The position numbers and the translations under genes are program-made. Below the pieces are notes generated by a model. The model worked only from the letters and a program-made list of their open reading frames with translations. It made no database searches and had not been told where the DNA came from. From Opitutaceae bacterium (GTDB lineage Bacteria > Verrucomicrobiota > Verrucomicrobiia > Opitutales > Opitutaceae), in contig JAUSID010000123.1 in NCBI GenBank assembly GCA_030648295.1, forward strand, positions 1 through 64,000: a stretch of 64,000 nt of DNA, in the 5' to 3' direction. Below, in pieces: positions 35,341-45,053 of this stretch; position 1 is the first letter of the stretch, and each line of letters opens with the position of its first letter.

Positions 35341-36270
35341 CTAACCGACCCGCAGCACAATCTTGCCGCGCCTGTGGCCGCGTTCGCTCAGTTCGTGGCC
35401 GCGGGTTGCCTCGGAAAGCGGCAGGACCGTTTCCACGATCGCCTGGAGTTTCCCGGCATCGACCAGTTTGGCGATCTCGGCCAATTGCGCCGCGTTGGGC
35501 TGAGTAGACACCGACGTGTGTCGGACGCCGTGCCTGGCCGCGATTTCGGCCGAGGGAGGTGTGACGAGGGAAACCAGGATTCCACCCCGCCTGAGCACCT
35601 TCCACGAGCGGTCCTGAATTTCTCCCCCCATCGTGTCCAGCACCACATCGACCGGCTCCACCACATTTTCGAATCGCGCCGTTTGGTAGTCGACCACCTG
35701 GTCGACCCCGAGCTGGCGGAGAAAATCGTGGTTGCGGGCCGACGACGTGCCGACGACGTGCGCGCCTTTTTGTTTCGCCAGTTGCACGGCGAGGGTGCCG
35801 ACCCCTCCGGCGGCGGCGTGAATCAGCACCCGCTGGCCGGCGGCAAGCTTGGCCGCGTCGAAGAGGGATTGCCACGCCGTCAGCCCGGCGAGAGGCAGCG
35901 CGGCCGCGTGAACATGATCGATGGATTTGGGCTTCAGGGCCACTTCGGCTTCCCGAATGACGACGAACTCCGCATACGCTCCGTCGCGTGAAATGTCGGA
36001 ATGGCTGAAAACCTCATCACCGACCCGCGTCCGGAGGACCCCGGCGCCCAGGACTTCCACCACGCCGGACACATCCCAGCCGAGAATGAGCGGCAGGGTG
36101 TGATGGAGCATTTCCTTCAGATGCCCTTCGCGAATCTTCCAATCCACCGGATTGATCCCCGCGGCGTAAACCCGGATCAGCACCTCCCCGGAACCGGGGC
36201 GCGGGCGTGGCACATCTTCGTAGACGAGGACGCCCGGGCCGCCGTACGAATAGATGCACACTGCCTTCAT
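35341..36270 (-). CDS. NADP-dependent quinone-oxidoreductase-like enzyme
   Basis: A 309-residue zinc-free MDR-superfamily reductase. The N-terminal GroES-like part contains GEVLIRVYAAGINPVDWKIREG and LGWDVSGVVEVLG. The Rossmann part has HAAAGGVGTLAVQLAKQKGAHVVGT, the AxxGGVG NADPH-binding motif, and ends at RGKIVLRVG. It should reduce quinones or enones with NADPH. ATG 36270 gives a normal MKAVCIYSYGGPG start; an upstream Met three codons earlier is possible. Confidence 0.92.
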   Translation of the reverse strand: MKAVCIYSYGGPGVLVYEDVPRPRPGSGEVLIRVYAAGINPVDWKIREGHLKEMLHHTLPLILGWDVSGVVEVLGAGVLRTRVGDEVFSHSDISRDGAYAEFVVIREAEVALKPKSIDHVHAAALPLAGLTAWQSLFDAAKLAAGQRVLIHAAAGGVGTLAVQLAKQKGAHVVGTSSARNHDFLRQLGVDQVVDYQTARFENVVEPVDVVLDTMGGEIQDRSWKVLRRGGILVSLVTPPSAEIAARHGVRHTSVSTQPNAAQLAEIAKLVDAGKLQAIVETVLPLSEATRGHELSERGHRRGKIVLRVG

Positions 36271-36747
36271 CGTTCTCATGCGGGTGTCGTTGGGATCGCC
36301 GCACAAAAACCCTGCGCGGGCGCAAATGTCCGGGCGGAAATCCCCCAAAGCATTGTATCCGATCGGGCTATACGGTTGCTCGCGTCCCCGGCGGCAAACC
36401 GCCCCACCCACCCGGCGTCAGGCGCCGTTTTCGGGTTGGCGGTGACAATTCCACCCGCGCCACGAGCAACGCGGGATGACGACTCCGCAAGGCCGGAAAA
36501 GGAGATCATCCACGCAATATTATCCGGGAAATGTCCGGGAAAAGATGGGGTGTTGTACTGATGGGCGGCAGCCGCGGGCGGGTTTCCCGGGGCCTGCCCG
36601 GCGGCGGTTCATCGGCCCGGCCGTTGCGGTTGTCGGATGCACGCGTGCCGGACCGACAATTTCCGGCGCACCCGTAACTGAGATGCGCCGCGCGCCGCGC
36701 GTGATTTGACGGTTGCCAGCGGACCGGACCGGGGGCATTTCGGAGGG
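36271..36747. promoter_or_regulatory. divergent intergenic region
   Basis: This ~480-base gap separates the minus-strand quinone reductase gene from the plus-strand glycogen phosphorylase and should carry both promoters. An AT-richer patch near 36505-36525 is the best visible candidate for a promoter. No gene was recognised. Confidence 0.4.
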
Positions 36748-38523
36748 GTGGATAGGGGTTGGGCACAGTTGTCTGCATCCGCTTCAGCGTCGAGTCTCCC
36801 TCTGAGCCAGGCGGGTCTGGACAGCGTGGTGCATGCCGCCCGCATCGCCTATTTCTCGATGGAGATTGCGCTGCACCCGGCGATCCCGACCTACAGCGGC
36901 GGATTGGGAATTCTGGCGGGCGACATGATCCGCGCGGCGGCCGATCGCGAGCTGCCGATGGTGGCGGTCACGCTGCTGCACCACAAAGGTTACTTTTACC
37001 AGAAACTCGACGTCGGCGGCCGGCAGACGGAAGATGCCGTCGAATGGATCGTGGAGGATTTTCTCCAGGAGCTGCCGCCGCGGCCCACCGTGACAATCGA
37101 GGGCCGGACGGTTCATCTGCGCGCCTGGTGTTACTACGTTCGCGGCTGCACCGGCGCGGTGGTGCCGGTCTATCTGCTCGACAGTGACCTCCCGGAAAAC
37201 GCCGGCTACGATCGCACCCTGACGGATTGGCTCTACGGCGGCGATTTGCTCTACCGGCTTTGCCAGGAAGTCGTCCTCGGGATGGGCGGTGTGAATATGC
37301 TGCGCGCCCTCGGTCACGACCGGATCGAGCGGTTCCACATGAACGAAGGCCACGCCAGCCTTCTGCCGATCGCCCTGCTCGACGAACAAGCCAGACGAGC
37401 CGGTCATCCCCGCTTCACGCACAAGGACGTCGAGGAGGTCCGCCGGCAATGTGTGTTCACCACGCACACGCCGGTGCCCGCCGGTCACGACCGGTTCCCC
37501 ACTGAACTCATCAACCGGGTATTGGGCCGCGCCGAGACCGAAGCGATGAAGGAGGTACTGCTCTGGGATGACTACCTCAACATGACCTTCCTGGCGCTCA
37601 ACCTGAGTTACTACGTGAACGGCGTCGCCAAGAAACACGCCGAGGTGTTGCGGCAGATGTTTACCCAATACCGCATCGACGCGATCACCAACGGCGTGCA
37701 TGCGGCGACCTGGGCCAGCCCGCCGTTCCAGGCCCTGTTCGATCAGCACGTCCCCGGCTGGCGCGAGGACAACTTCACCCTCCGTTATGTCTTGAGCATT
37801 CCGTCGCAGGAGGTCTGGCGCGCGCACGACCAGGCCAAGCGGCAACTCCTCGACCACGTCAACCGCGTGACGAACGTTGGGATGGATGTCCGCGACCTGA
37901 CCATCGGGTTCGCGCGCCGTGACGCGACCTACAAGCGTGGCGATCTGATTTTCCGCGACCTCGAGCGGTTGAAAAAAATCTCCGCCGAAGTCGGGCATTT
38001 CCAGTTGGTCTATGCGGGCAAAGCCCACCCCCAGGACCAGGAGGGAAAGGAACTGATCCAGCGAATTTTTCAGGCGCGGGATGCGCTCAAGACGCAGGTG
38101 AAGATTGCCTACCTGACCAATTACGACTGGCCGCTGGCGCAGTTGATGACCGCGGGCGTAGATGTCTGGCTCAACACCCCGCAGCCCCCGCTCGAGGCGT
38201 CAGGCACGAGCGGCATGAAAGCCGCCCTCAACGGCGTGCCCAGCCTCAGCATCCTCGATGGTTGGTGGATCGAAGGCTGCATCGAGGGCGTGACCGGCTG
38301 GGCCATTGGCAACCTGCCGGGCCCCGAGGACGCGGGCGAGGAGCGTTCACTCCGCGACGCCGCGTCGTTCTACGACAAGCTGGAGCGCGTGGTCGTCCCC
38401 CTGTTCTACCGCGACCGCGAACGGTTCATCGACATCATGCGGCATGCGATCGCGCTCAACGGTTCTTTTTTCAATACCCAGCGCATGGTGCTGCAATACG
38501 TCACAAGGGCGTATTTTCGCTGA
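36748..38523 (+). CDS. glgP: alpha-glucan (glycogen) phosphorylase, short type
   Basis: About 590 residues of a GT35 phosphorylase that releases glucose-1-P from alpha-glucan. Family marks are [62 protein letters not shown], and near the end [33 protein letters not shown], which includes the region near the PLP lysine. The start is unclear. TTG 36706, GTG 36748 and GTG 36826 are all in frame; 36748 is chosen, although its GGAGG is very close. It is followed closely by cydAB. Confidence 0.93.
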   Translation: MDRGWAQLSASASASSLPLSQAGLDSVVHAARIAYFSMEIALHPAIPTYSGGLGILAGDMIRAAADRELPMVAVTLLHHKGYFYQKLDVGGRQTEDAVEWIVEDFLQELPPRPTVTIEGRTVHLRAWCYYVRGCTGAVVPVYLLDSDLPENAGYDRTLTDWLYGGDLLYRLCQEVVLGMGGVNMLRALGHDRIERFHMNEGHASLLPIALLDEQARRAGHPRFTHKDVEEVRRQCVFTTHTPVPAGHDRFPTELINRVLGRAETEAMKEVLLWDDYLNMTFLALNLSYYVNGVAKKHAEVLRQMFTQYRIDAITNGVHAATWASPPFQALFDQHVPGWREDNFTLRYVLSIPSQEVWRAHDQAKRQLLDHVNRVTNVGMDVRDLTIGFARRDATYKRGDLIFRDLERLKKISAEVGHFQLVYAGKAHPQDQEGKELIQRIFQARDALKTQVKIAYLTNYDWPLAQLMTAGVDVWLNTPQPPLEASGTSGMKAALNGVPSLSILDGWWIEGCIEGVTGWAIGNLPGPEDAGEERSLRDAASFYDKLERVVVPLFYRDRERFIDIMRHAIALNGSFFNTQRMVLQYVTRAYFR

Positions 38524-38570
38524 GGACCAAACCCCGAAACAGGGAGAGCACCCGGATTCAAGATATTCGC

Positions 38571-39890
38571 ATGAGTGATTTTCTCTTCGCCCGCTCACTG
38601 ATGGCGATGTCGCTGGCCTTTCACATCGTCTTCGCGGCCCTCGGCATCGGGATGCCGTTGCTCATGGTCCTGGCGGAGGGTGCCTGGCTGCGCACGCGGC
38701 AGCCGGTTTATCTCGAGCTCAGCCAACGATGGGCAAATGGCACCGCGATCCTTTTCGCCGTGGGTGCAGTCACCGGCACCGTGCTGTCATTCGAACTCGG
38801 TCTCCTCTGGCCGGGGTTCATGGCCCAGGCCGGGCCGATCATCGGCATGCCGTTTTCGCTCGAGGGCTTCGCCTTTTTCACCGAGGCGATTTTCATCGGC
38901 GTCTATCTTTACGGCCGGAACCGGCTGTCTCCGTTGCTGCACTGGCTGGCGGGCGTGGTGGTCGCCGTCAGTGGAATTTTTTCGGGCATCTTCGTCGTGA
39001 CGGCCAACGCGTGGATGAACGCGCCGGCCGGTTTCATCCTTCTCGACGGCCGGTTCACCGCGATCGATCCAATTGCGGCCATGTTGAACCCTGCGAGCCT
39101 GCATGAAGTCCTGCATATGATCCTGGCGTCATTCGTGGCGACGGGCTTCGCGGTGGCGGCGGTTCATGCGTTCTTCCTGCGGCGCAATCCTACCAGTCTC
39201 TTTCATGGCCGGGCACTGGGCCTGGCACTCGCGATGGCGTGCATCAGCATCCCGCTGCAAATCGCGAGTGGCGATCTCAGCGCCCGCGCCGTGGGCCGGC
39301 TGCAGCCGGCCAAACTCGCGGCGATGGAGGCGCATTACCGGACGCAGGCGGGAGCACCATTGCTCCTCGGCGGAATTCCCAACGACGCGACGCGCACGAC
39401 CGATTATGCGCTCCGCATTCCGGGCGGCTTGAGTCTGCTGCTCAATGGCCGCCCGGACTCCACCGTCATCGGGCTCGAGGAATTCCCGCGGTCCGACTGG
39501 CCCAACGTGCGGATCGTTCATGGGGCCTTTGACCTGATGGTGCTCTCCGGCTTCGCGATGCTGACGGTAGCCGGGTGGTCGGGCTGGATTTGGTGGCGGC
39601 GCCGGCGGCTCGCGGATCATCCGTCCCTGTTGCGCGCGGTCGTCATCGCGGGGCCGCTGGGGTTTGTCGCCATCGAAGCCGGCTGGGTCGTGACCGAAGT
39701 CGGCCGGCAACCATGGATCATCTACAACGTGATGCGTACGGCGGACGCCGTCACCCCGATGCCCGGGATCGCGGTCCCGTTCGTCGCCTTCACCGTCTTG
39801 TACGTCGTCCTCGCCTTCGTCGTCGTCACCCTCCTGCGACGCCAGTTTCTGGAGACGGACGCGTCGAATACTCCTTCGTCGCCCGCCTGA
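38571..39890 (+). CDS. cydA: cytochrome bd oxidase subunit I
   Basis: A 439-residue integral membrane protein. FHIVFAALGIGMP carries the early haem-ligand His, and the Q-loop region is short, as in cyanide-insensitive (CIO) forms. Other marks are GFMAQAGPIIGMPFSLEGFAFFTEAIFIGVYLYG, MNAPAGF and GRQPWIIYNVMRT. The enzyme oxidises quinol and reduces oxygen with high affinity, useful at low oxygen. ATG 38571 follows AGGGAGAG at a longer distance. cydB starts four bases after the stop. Confidence 0.95.
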   Translation: MSDFLFARSLMAMSLAFHIVFAALGIGMPLLMVLAEGAWLRTRQPVYLELSQRWANGTAILFAVGAVTGTVLSFELGLLWPGFMAQAGPIIGMPFSLEGFAFFTEAIFIGVYLYGRNRLSPLLHWLAGVVVAVSGIFSGIFVVTANAWMNAPAGFILLDGRFTAIDPIAAMLNPASLHEVLHMILASFVATGFAVAAVHAFFLRRNPTSLFHGRALGLALAMACISIPLQIASGDLSARAVGRLQPAKLAAMEAHYRTQAGAPLLLGGIPNDATRTTDYALRIPGGLSLLLNGRPDSTVIGLEEFPRSDWPNVRIVHGAFDLMVLSGFAMLTVAGWSGWIWWRRRRLADHPSLLRAVVIAGPLGFVAIEAGWVVTEVGRQPWIIYNVMRTADAVTPMPGIAVPFVAFTVLYVVLAFVVVTLLRRQFLETDASNTPSSPA

Positions 39891-39894
39891 CGTC

Positions 39895-40893
39895 ATGCTG
39901 CCGCAAGTTGTCGCCGTTTCCCTTTTGCTGTCGCTGATCCTGTATGCGCTCATGGGCGGCGCTGATTTTGGCGGCGGCATGTGGGACTTGCTGGCGGTCG
40001 GGCCCCGCGCCGCCCGGCAGCGCGAGCTGATCTCGAAAGCCATTGCACCCATCTGGGAGGCCAACCACGTCTGGCTCATCCTGGCCGTGGTCGTGCTGTT
40101 CACCGGATTTCCGGCCGGCTTCGCGGCGATGATGACCGCGCTGTTTATTCCCGTCATGCTGATGGTCATCGGGATCGTGCTGCGCGGCTCGGCGTTCATT
40201 TTCCGCAACTACGATTCGCGGGCGGGCGCGGGGCCGCACCGCTGGGGCACGGCGTTCGGCATGGCCAGTTTCCTCACGCCGTTTTTCCAGGGTGTGATTC
40301 TCGGCGCGATGGCCACGGGACGGATCCGCGTCGCCGACAGTCACGTGACCACGGGATACCTGGCGGGCTGGCTGACGCCCTTCGCGCTCGCGTGTGGCGC
40401 GTTCGCCCTGGGGTTGTTTGCCTTTCTGGCGGCCACCTACCTCACGCTCGACGCGAAGGAGCAGCCGGAATTGCAGGACGATTTTCGGCGGCGGGCGATC
40501 GGGTCCGGCCTGGCGCTTGGGCCGGTGGCCGGCGTGGTTTTTCTCACCGCCCGCCAGGGTGCACCGTTGTTGTTTCAAGGATTGACGAACTGGTGGGCGC
40601 CCTGGCTCCTGGGCGCGACGAGCCTCTGTGCCGTGGGCGCGTTCGGCGCCCTGTGGTGGCGGCGGTTTGCAGTGGCGCGAGTGGCGGCCGTCGGCCAGGT
40701 GACGCTCATCCTCGCCGGGTGGAGTCTGGCGCAATATCCGAATCTCATCACGCCGGACGTGACCGTCGCGAGCGCCGCCGCGCCCGACGCGACCTTGCGC
40801 CTGCTGGTCGTGGCGTTGGCGGCCGGCGCCGTCATTTTACTGCCGTCACTGTTTTTCCTGTTCCGTCTTTTCAAAGGCGGCGAGCGCCGTTGA
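39895..40893 (+). CDS. cydB: cytochrome bd oxidase subunit II
   Basis: A 332-residue partner of CydA with about eight membrane helices. Family marks are [59 protein letters not shown] and [15 protein letters not shown]. The ATG at 39895 follows the cydA stop by four bases. The length fits. It completes the high-affinity oxidase with no CydX-like small subunit visible. Confidence 0.95.
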   Translation: MLPQVVAVSLLLSLILYALMGGADFGGGMWDLLAVGPRAARQRELISKAIAPIWEANHVWLILAVVVLFTGFPAGFAAMMTALFIPVMLMVIGIVLRGSAFIFRNYDSRAGAGPHRWGTAFGMASFLTPFFQGVILGAMATGRIRVADSHVTTGYLAGWLTPFALACGAFALGLFAFLAATYLTLDAKEQPELQDDFRRRAIGSGLALGPVAGVVFLTARQGAPLLFQGLTNWWAPWLLGATSLCAVGAFGALWWRRFAVARVAAVGQVTLILAGWSLAQYPNLITPDVTVASAAAPDATLRLLVVALAAGAVILLPSLFFLFRLFKGGERR

Positions 40894-40904
40894 CGGAGAA
40901 TTCC

Positions 40905-41042
40905 ATGGCCACGCCACTGTACCTCTTTCGGCACGGCGAAACCTCGTGGTCGCTCACGGGCCGGCACACCGGCCGTACCGATCTGCCCCTGGCCGCCAAC
41001 GGCGAACGTCGCGCAACGGGTCTGCGCGAGCGGTTGCTGTCG
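40905..41042 (+). pseudogene. histidine phosphatase N-terminal fragment
   Basis: A frame from ATG 40905 encodes [15 protein letters not shown] and a further ~30 residues ([24 protein letters not shown]) of a phosphoglycerate-mutase-like histidine phosphatase. The RHGE motif carries the catalytic His. After about 46 residues the sequence changes without a break into an acetate kinase remnant, so the phosphatase has lost most of its domain. It lies 11 bases after cydB, so the gene once belonged to that operon. Confidence 0.8.
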
Positions 41043-41516
41043 TATGCCTGTTTGATAGAGGAACTCGGTCGCATCGATCCAACCGCGGCGAAGGGCCGGG
41101 TGATCCTCGCGCACCTTGGCGACGGCGCGAGTCTCGCCGCGGTACACCACGGTATTAGCATCGACACGAGCATGGGGTTCACCCCCGCGGCCGGTCTCGT
41201 CATGAGCACCCGTTCCGGCGGCCTCGATCCGGGATTGCTTTCATTCCCCGCCCGCCGCGAGCAGATGACGCCGGCGCAGTTCGACCGGATGGTGAATCAC
41301 GAGTCCGGACTCCTGGGCGTCTCCGGCACGAGTTCCGACACGCCGCGGCGCTCGGCGGATTGGACACCCTCGTCTTTGCCGGCGGCATCGGCGAGAACGC
41401 GCCCCTCATCCGCGAGCGGATCTGCCATGGGCTCGGTTTTTCTTGGCTTGGAGCTGGACCGGAAGCGCAAACCCGCACTCAACCGGACGCCAACCCCCGA
41501 ACGAAAACGAAAGTAA
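41043..41516 (+). pseudogene. acetate kinase remnant (copy 2)
   Basis: In frame with the phosphatase fragment, this reads [30 protein letters not shown], then [14 protein letters not shown] and the [12 protein letters not shown] block, matching ackA at 24163-25401. About 35 codons are then missing and the frame shifts; [19 protein letters not shown] continues in another frame from about 41360, and the C-terminal part is degraded. The N-terminal half is absent. It cannot make an active kinase. Confidence 0.88.
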
Positions 41517-41567
41517 GGCGTACCCGCGCTTCGGGCCGTTCGCCCAAGAGGCATCCAAGAGAAAACC

Positions 41568-42392
41568 ATGAGCACGATTACGACCAAGGATGGAACCCAG
41601 ATCTTCTACAAAGACTGGGGCACGGGACAACCGGTGGTATTCAGCCACGGCTGGCCCCTCAACGCGGACAGTTGGGAGGCTCAGATGATGTTTCTGGCCT
41701 CCCATGGTTGTCGCTGCATTGCCCATGACCGTCGCGGCCACGGCCGCTCGAGCCAGCCGTGGACCGGCAATGACATGGACACCTATGCCGACGACCTAGC
41801 GGAACTCATCGCAACGCTCGACTTGAAGGGCGCGGCCCTGATCGGGTTCTCCGCGGGCGGCGGCGAAGTTGCCCGCTATATTGGCCGCCACGGCACGAAA
41901 CGGGTGGCCAAGGCCGCGCTGATCTCCGCCGTTCCGCCACTAATGTTGAAAACGAAGGCCAATCCGGGCGGCTTGCCGATGGAGAAGTTTGACGAGATCC
42001 GTCTCGGCGCCACCGCCGACCGCTCGCAGCTCTACCGGAATCTCGCCAGCGGCCCGTTCTTCGGGGCCAACCGGCCGGGGGCCAAAGTTTCGCAGGGCAT
42101 GATCGATTCGTTCTGGCTCCAGGGAATGCAGGCCGGGCACAAGAACACCTTCGAATGCATCAAGGCATTTTCCGAAACGGATTTCACCGAAGATCTGAAA
42201 AGATTCGATGTGCCGACGCTGATCGTTCACGGCGACGACGATCAGATCGTGCCGATCGGCGCCGCGGCTCTCCGCTCCGCGAAGCTGGTCAGGAACGCGA
42301 CCCTGAAGATCTACGCGGGCGCACCCCACGGCCTCGCGGTCACGCACCAGGACAAGCTCAACGCCGATCTGCTCGCCTTCCTGAAGACCTGA
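41568..42392 (+). CDS. alpha/beta hydrolase (arylesterase/chloroperoxidase-like), copy 2
   Basis: A 274-residue intact paralogue of the hydrolase at 22745-23569. The FSHGWP motif, GFSAGGG nucleophile elbow, HGDDDQIVP acid and GAPHG histidine are all kept. Changes are scattered, with a cluster around residues 150-170. It sits between two decayed genes that correspond to the neighbours of copy 1, so it alone has stayed under selection or the decay is recent. Confidence 0.93.
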   Translation: MSTITTKDGTQIFYKDWGTGQPVVFSHGWPLNADSWEAQMMFLASHGCRCIAHDRRGHGRSSQPWTGNDMDTYADDLAELIATLDLKGAALIGFSAGGGEVARYIGRHGTKRVAKAALISAVPPLMLKTKANPGGLPMEKFDEIRLGATADRSQLYRNLASGPFFGANRPGAKVSQGMIDSFWLQGMQAGHKNTFECIKAFSETDFTEDLKRFDVPTLIVHGDDDQIVPIGAAALRSAKLVRNATLKIYAGAPHGLAVTHQDKLNADLLAFLKT

Positions 42393-42404
42393 AGTCGCTT
42401 CGCC

Positions 42405-42949
42405 GTGAAAACAACCGGCTCCGATCCAGCCGACGCGCGGGCCATACCCCGCGTGACGAAGTTCTCACTGGCGGCGAACTACGATCCGGAACTGGTTTCG
42501 GCGCTCGCCGCCTACCCGGTGGATGAGGTTTATGGCAAGCTTCCCAACGACGATGTCAGCAGTGGCCGTCCCCGCTATCTGGCGACACCGCTTTCGGAAG
42601 ACGATCTGCGCAACTACATCCGTCTGCTCGACCGTCATGGCATCGCCTTCAACTATCTCCTGAACGGCGCCTGTTTCGGCAACCGCGAATGGACGCGCCG
42701 GTGGCAGAAACGGATCACGGCCCTGCTGGCCAAACTGGGCGACATGCCTCGGATGACACCAGCACGCTCTTCATCGACTACTGCTTCCTGCGCTGTTCGC
42801 AGATGCGCATTCAGGATCCATCGCAGTTGATCAAGTCGGCTTGGATCCGGCCGGAGGATCTCGCCGTCTATGAGGCGATGGGCTACACGACCTTCAAGAT
42901 ATTCGCGCCGGCCCTCCCCGGCACAATTTTCATGTCTGGGCCGTGGTGA
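42405..42949 (+). pseudogene. U32-like gene, broken second copy
   Basis: From GTG 42405 the frame follows the U32-like protein closely (FSLAANYDPELVSALAAYPVDEVYG ... ALLAKLGDM) for about 115 residues. Then roughly 105 codons, including the first Cys cluster, are missing. The similarity resumes in another frame near 42752 (SDDTSTLFIDYCFLRCSQM ... AMGYTTFK) and ends near 42900, where the C-terminal ~130 residues are gone. Internal deletion, frameshift and truncation make it a pseudogene. Confidence 0.9.
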
Positions 42950-43054
42950 CGCGTCCACGCGCGGCTATTCAGTTTCTGGTTCCACCCCATTGGATGCGGG
43001 CGGTTCTTGGTTTAGATTCAGTCTTCAACCGCCCTCGCAATCTCCCGACAAAAA

Positions 43055-43234
43055 ATGAAACCAAGCACTCACGACCAGACCGCCGGCACCGCCAAATCGA
43101 TCGCCGGCAAAGCCAAGGCCGCCACCGGGAAGCTGGTCGGGAATCCCCGTCTGGAAGCCGCGGGCAAAGCGGATCAGATCGCCGGCAAGGCGCAGAAGAA
43201 GATCGGGGAAATTGAGAAAGTGTTCGGCAACTAA
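43055..43234 (+). CDS. CsbD family stress protein
   Basis: A 59-residue hydrophilic protein: MKPSTHDQTAGTAKSIAGK followed by AATGKLVGNPRLEAAGKADQIAGKAQKKIGEIEK. The KxxxG/NxxLEAxGKADQxxGK pattern is that of CsbD-type small general-stress proteins. Their molecular role is unknown. A GGGCGGTT/AACCGCCC inverted repeat (42998-43005 and 43027-43034) lies upstream and may be regulatory. Confidence 0.85.
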   Translation: MKPSTHDQTAGTAKSIAGKAKAATGKLVGNPRLEAAGKADQIAGKAQKKIGEIEKVFGN

Positions 43235-43248
43235 AAGCCAATCCTTCA

Positions 43249-43270
43249 CACAATCGACGGAACGATTGTG
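43249..43270. terminator. candidate bidirectional hairpin
   Basis: The arms CACAATCG and CGATTGTG pair perfectly around a six-base loop in the short gap between the convergent CsbD and PIN genes. Location suits a shared transcription stop, but no T-run follows on either side. Confidence 0.4.
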
Positions 43271-43278
43271 GGGCGGCG

Positions 43279-43734
43279 TCAGATTTTCCCGGCGCGAAGC
43301 CCGGCCGCCCGTGCCAGAGCCAACTGACGGCTGTCACAGGTGAGAAACCGGCCGGCGCCGACGGAGATTGCGGCGGCGACGTGCAGGAGATCCAGCGCGC
43401 GGACCCCGAGCTGCATGGCGTGCCTGGCGCTGAGCGCCTCCGCTTTGTCCAAGACCACCGGCCAGACGAGCGGCGTGTCGGCGAGGTCTCCTTGCGCGAC
43501 ATCAATGTCGATTCGTTGCAGCGCTGCCGTCGCGGTCTGGTTGTCGTGATTACCCCGAAACACCGACAGCCGAATCGCATTGCGCAACTCGCATCTCTGC
43601 CACGCCGTGAACACGAGTGGCGTCGGGTGAGTTTTCAAAAATCGAATCGCGCCGGCCGTGTTCGTGTCCGGCAGAAAAAGCGAGAACAGGAAAGACGTGT
43701 CGGCGTAGATCGGAAACTTTGCTGTTCGCGGCAT
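43279..43734 (-). CDS. PIN-domain toxin, VapC-like
   Basis: A 151-residue PIN domain. Likely acidic site residues are Asp in IYADTSFLFSLF, Glu in RCELRNAIRL, Asp in ALDLLHVAAA and Asp in FLTCDSRQ. The start lies three bases after the stop of the Phd-like gene, as in a toxin-antitoxin operon. It should be an RNase whose target is unknown. Confidence 0.88.
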   Translation of the reverse strand: MPRTAKFPIYADTSFLFSLFLPDTNTAGAIRFLKTHPTPLVFTAWQRCELRNAIRLSVFRGNHDNQTATAALQRIDIDVAQGDLADTPLVWPVVLDKAEALSARHAMQLGVRALDLLHVAAAISVGAGRFLTCDSRQLALARAAGLRAGKI

Positions 43735-43737
43735 GGC

Positions 43738-43992
43738 TCAGTATCGGTCGCGGTCTGGCGACAGAAGCTCGGCGCCCGAGACCTTGGCCATCGGCTGCGC
43801 CTTCAACTCGGCCAGGCGCTGGTCCAGATTAGCCCAGGGCCGACGCCGCGCCTTGGTTTGCACCGGCGGCGGCGGACTCAGGGTGGCAACCACCTTGCGT
43901 CGCGACGTGATCGCGACCGGCTCGCCATTTTGAACAAGGCGCAGGACCGACGGAAAAGCGTGGCGAACCTGGCGAACCGAGACAGTCTTCAT
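43738..43992 (-). CDS. Phd/YefM-like antitoxin
   Basis: An 84-residue protein. MKTVSVRQVRHAFPSVLRLVQNGEPVAITSRRKVVATL is the DNA-binding Phd/YefM fold, and the tail, rich in Pro and Arg with a final LLSPDRDRY, should wrap the PIN toxin. It is expected to repress its own promoter just upstream. Confidence 0.85.
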   Translation of the reverse strand: MKTVSVRQVRHAFPSVLRLVQNGEPVAITSRRKVVATLSPPPPVQTKARRRPWANLDQRLAELKAQPMAKVSGAELLSPDRDRY

Positions 43993-44234
43993 GTATCACC
44001 AACATGTGTCACGAACCACGAGTGTCAACGCTGGCCCCGCCATGCCGCTCCGGCGGTGCGCCCGCATCGATGACGCCAGGCACGGAATCCACGTCGTCGT
44101 TGCGACCCGAGGTCGCAACCTGCCACCGGACACGGCTACGACAAACAGGTCGGTGTCTTCGTTCGCGGTAGTCGGTCGGCGGAAATGGCGATGATCAAAT
44201 GGGTGCGTCGCCGACGGCCCGCTCCCAGCGAGAG

Positions 44235-45053
44235 TCAGCCGTTCAGCGGAACCCTGCCATTCGCGACATCGCGAAATGAAACCACGCGAATGTCCGGCCG
44301 GCTCGCCAGCCATTCCGCCACCTCGTGCAGCACGCCGATTAATTTTTCATCGGCCGTGCCGTCACGAAAATATTCCCACCAATGCGTGACCAGCACCGTC
44401 AGCGACCGGCTCTCCACACTGCGGCGAACGGAGGCGAACATCTCCGGCAGCGGCCGTTGATATGAAAGCAGGCAGCCGGGATGACTGAGCAGAGCGGTCG
44501 GGCCGGTCTGCCAGTGCGGAACGCGCCTTATTTTCTTCACGACGTAACCCGGCCACCACCGCAGCGGAATGCGGCCGGCTTCGAACCAGCCGGTGGAAAT
44601 CACCTCGAATCGCTCCGCGATTTCCAGGTAGGCCGCGCGCGACATCCGATCATACGGCGCGACGAATGTGGCCGGCCGGCCGAAACCCGCGTCGCGCAGG
44701 CATCGCGCGCCCTGGTCGAGCCGTCGCGCGAGGTCAGCGCGGTCGCTGCCGCCAAATTCGAAGGTGTCGTGGTGACATCCGTGTTGGAGAACCTGATACC
44801 CTTGCTCCCCGTGCAGGTACTCCACGAGTTCGCGGTTGCCGGCGATCGGCGCCAGCGGTCCGCGCGGCCCGACTCCCGCGGTGAGGAACCCCTCGCGGTG
44901 GCCATCGGGTGAACGCGCATCGGTTCGCACCTCGGGGATGACCGCGAGGTTGACGGGAAATCCCCGCTCGAGGAACGGCCGGTAGAGTTTTTCCAGGCAG
45001 GCGCGCGGCGTGAACGCGCACGTGTCATCGTCGCGCAGAATGACCGTGTGCAT
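44235..45053 (-). CDS. polysaccharide deacetylase-like (DUF2334) protein
   Basis: A 272-residue protein of the NodB/DUF2334 group. HTVILRDDDTCAFT carries the metal-binding Asp, LQHGCHHDTFEF the His pair, VAPYDRMS a following strand, and LVTHWWEY the late His. Such enzymes remove acetyl groups from surface glycans. It is the last gene of the operon and overlaps the GT4 stop by 29 bases. Confidence 0.82.
   Translation of the reverse strand: MHTVILRDDDTCAFTPRACLEKLYRPFLERGFPVNLAVIPEVRTDARSPDGHREGFLTAGVGPRGPLAPIAGNRELVEYLHGEQGYQVLQHGCHHDTFEFGGSDRADLARRLDQGARCLRDAGFGRPATFVAPYDRMSRAAYLEIAERFEVISTGWFEAGRIPLRWWPGYVVKKIRRVPHWQTGPTALLSHPGCLLSYQRPLPEMFASVRRSVESRSLTVLVTHWWEYFRDGTADEKLIGVLHEVAEWLASRPDIRVVSFRDVANGRVPLNG

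Noticed and set aside
44010-44234. possible short gene before the deacetylase
   Set aside because: Open frames exist on both strands, but none has a start signal or protein-like composition; the gap probably holds the antitoxin promoter.
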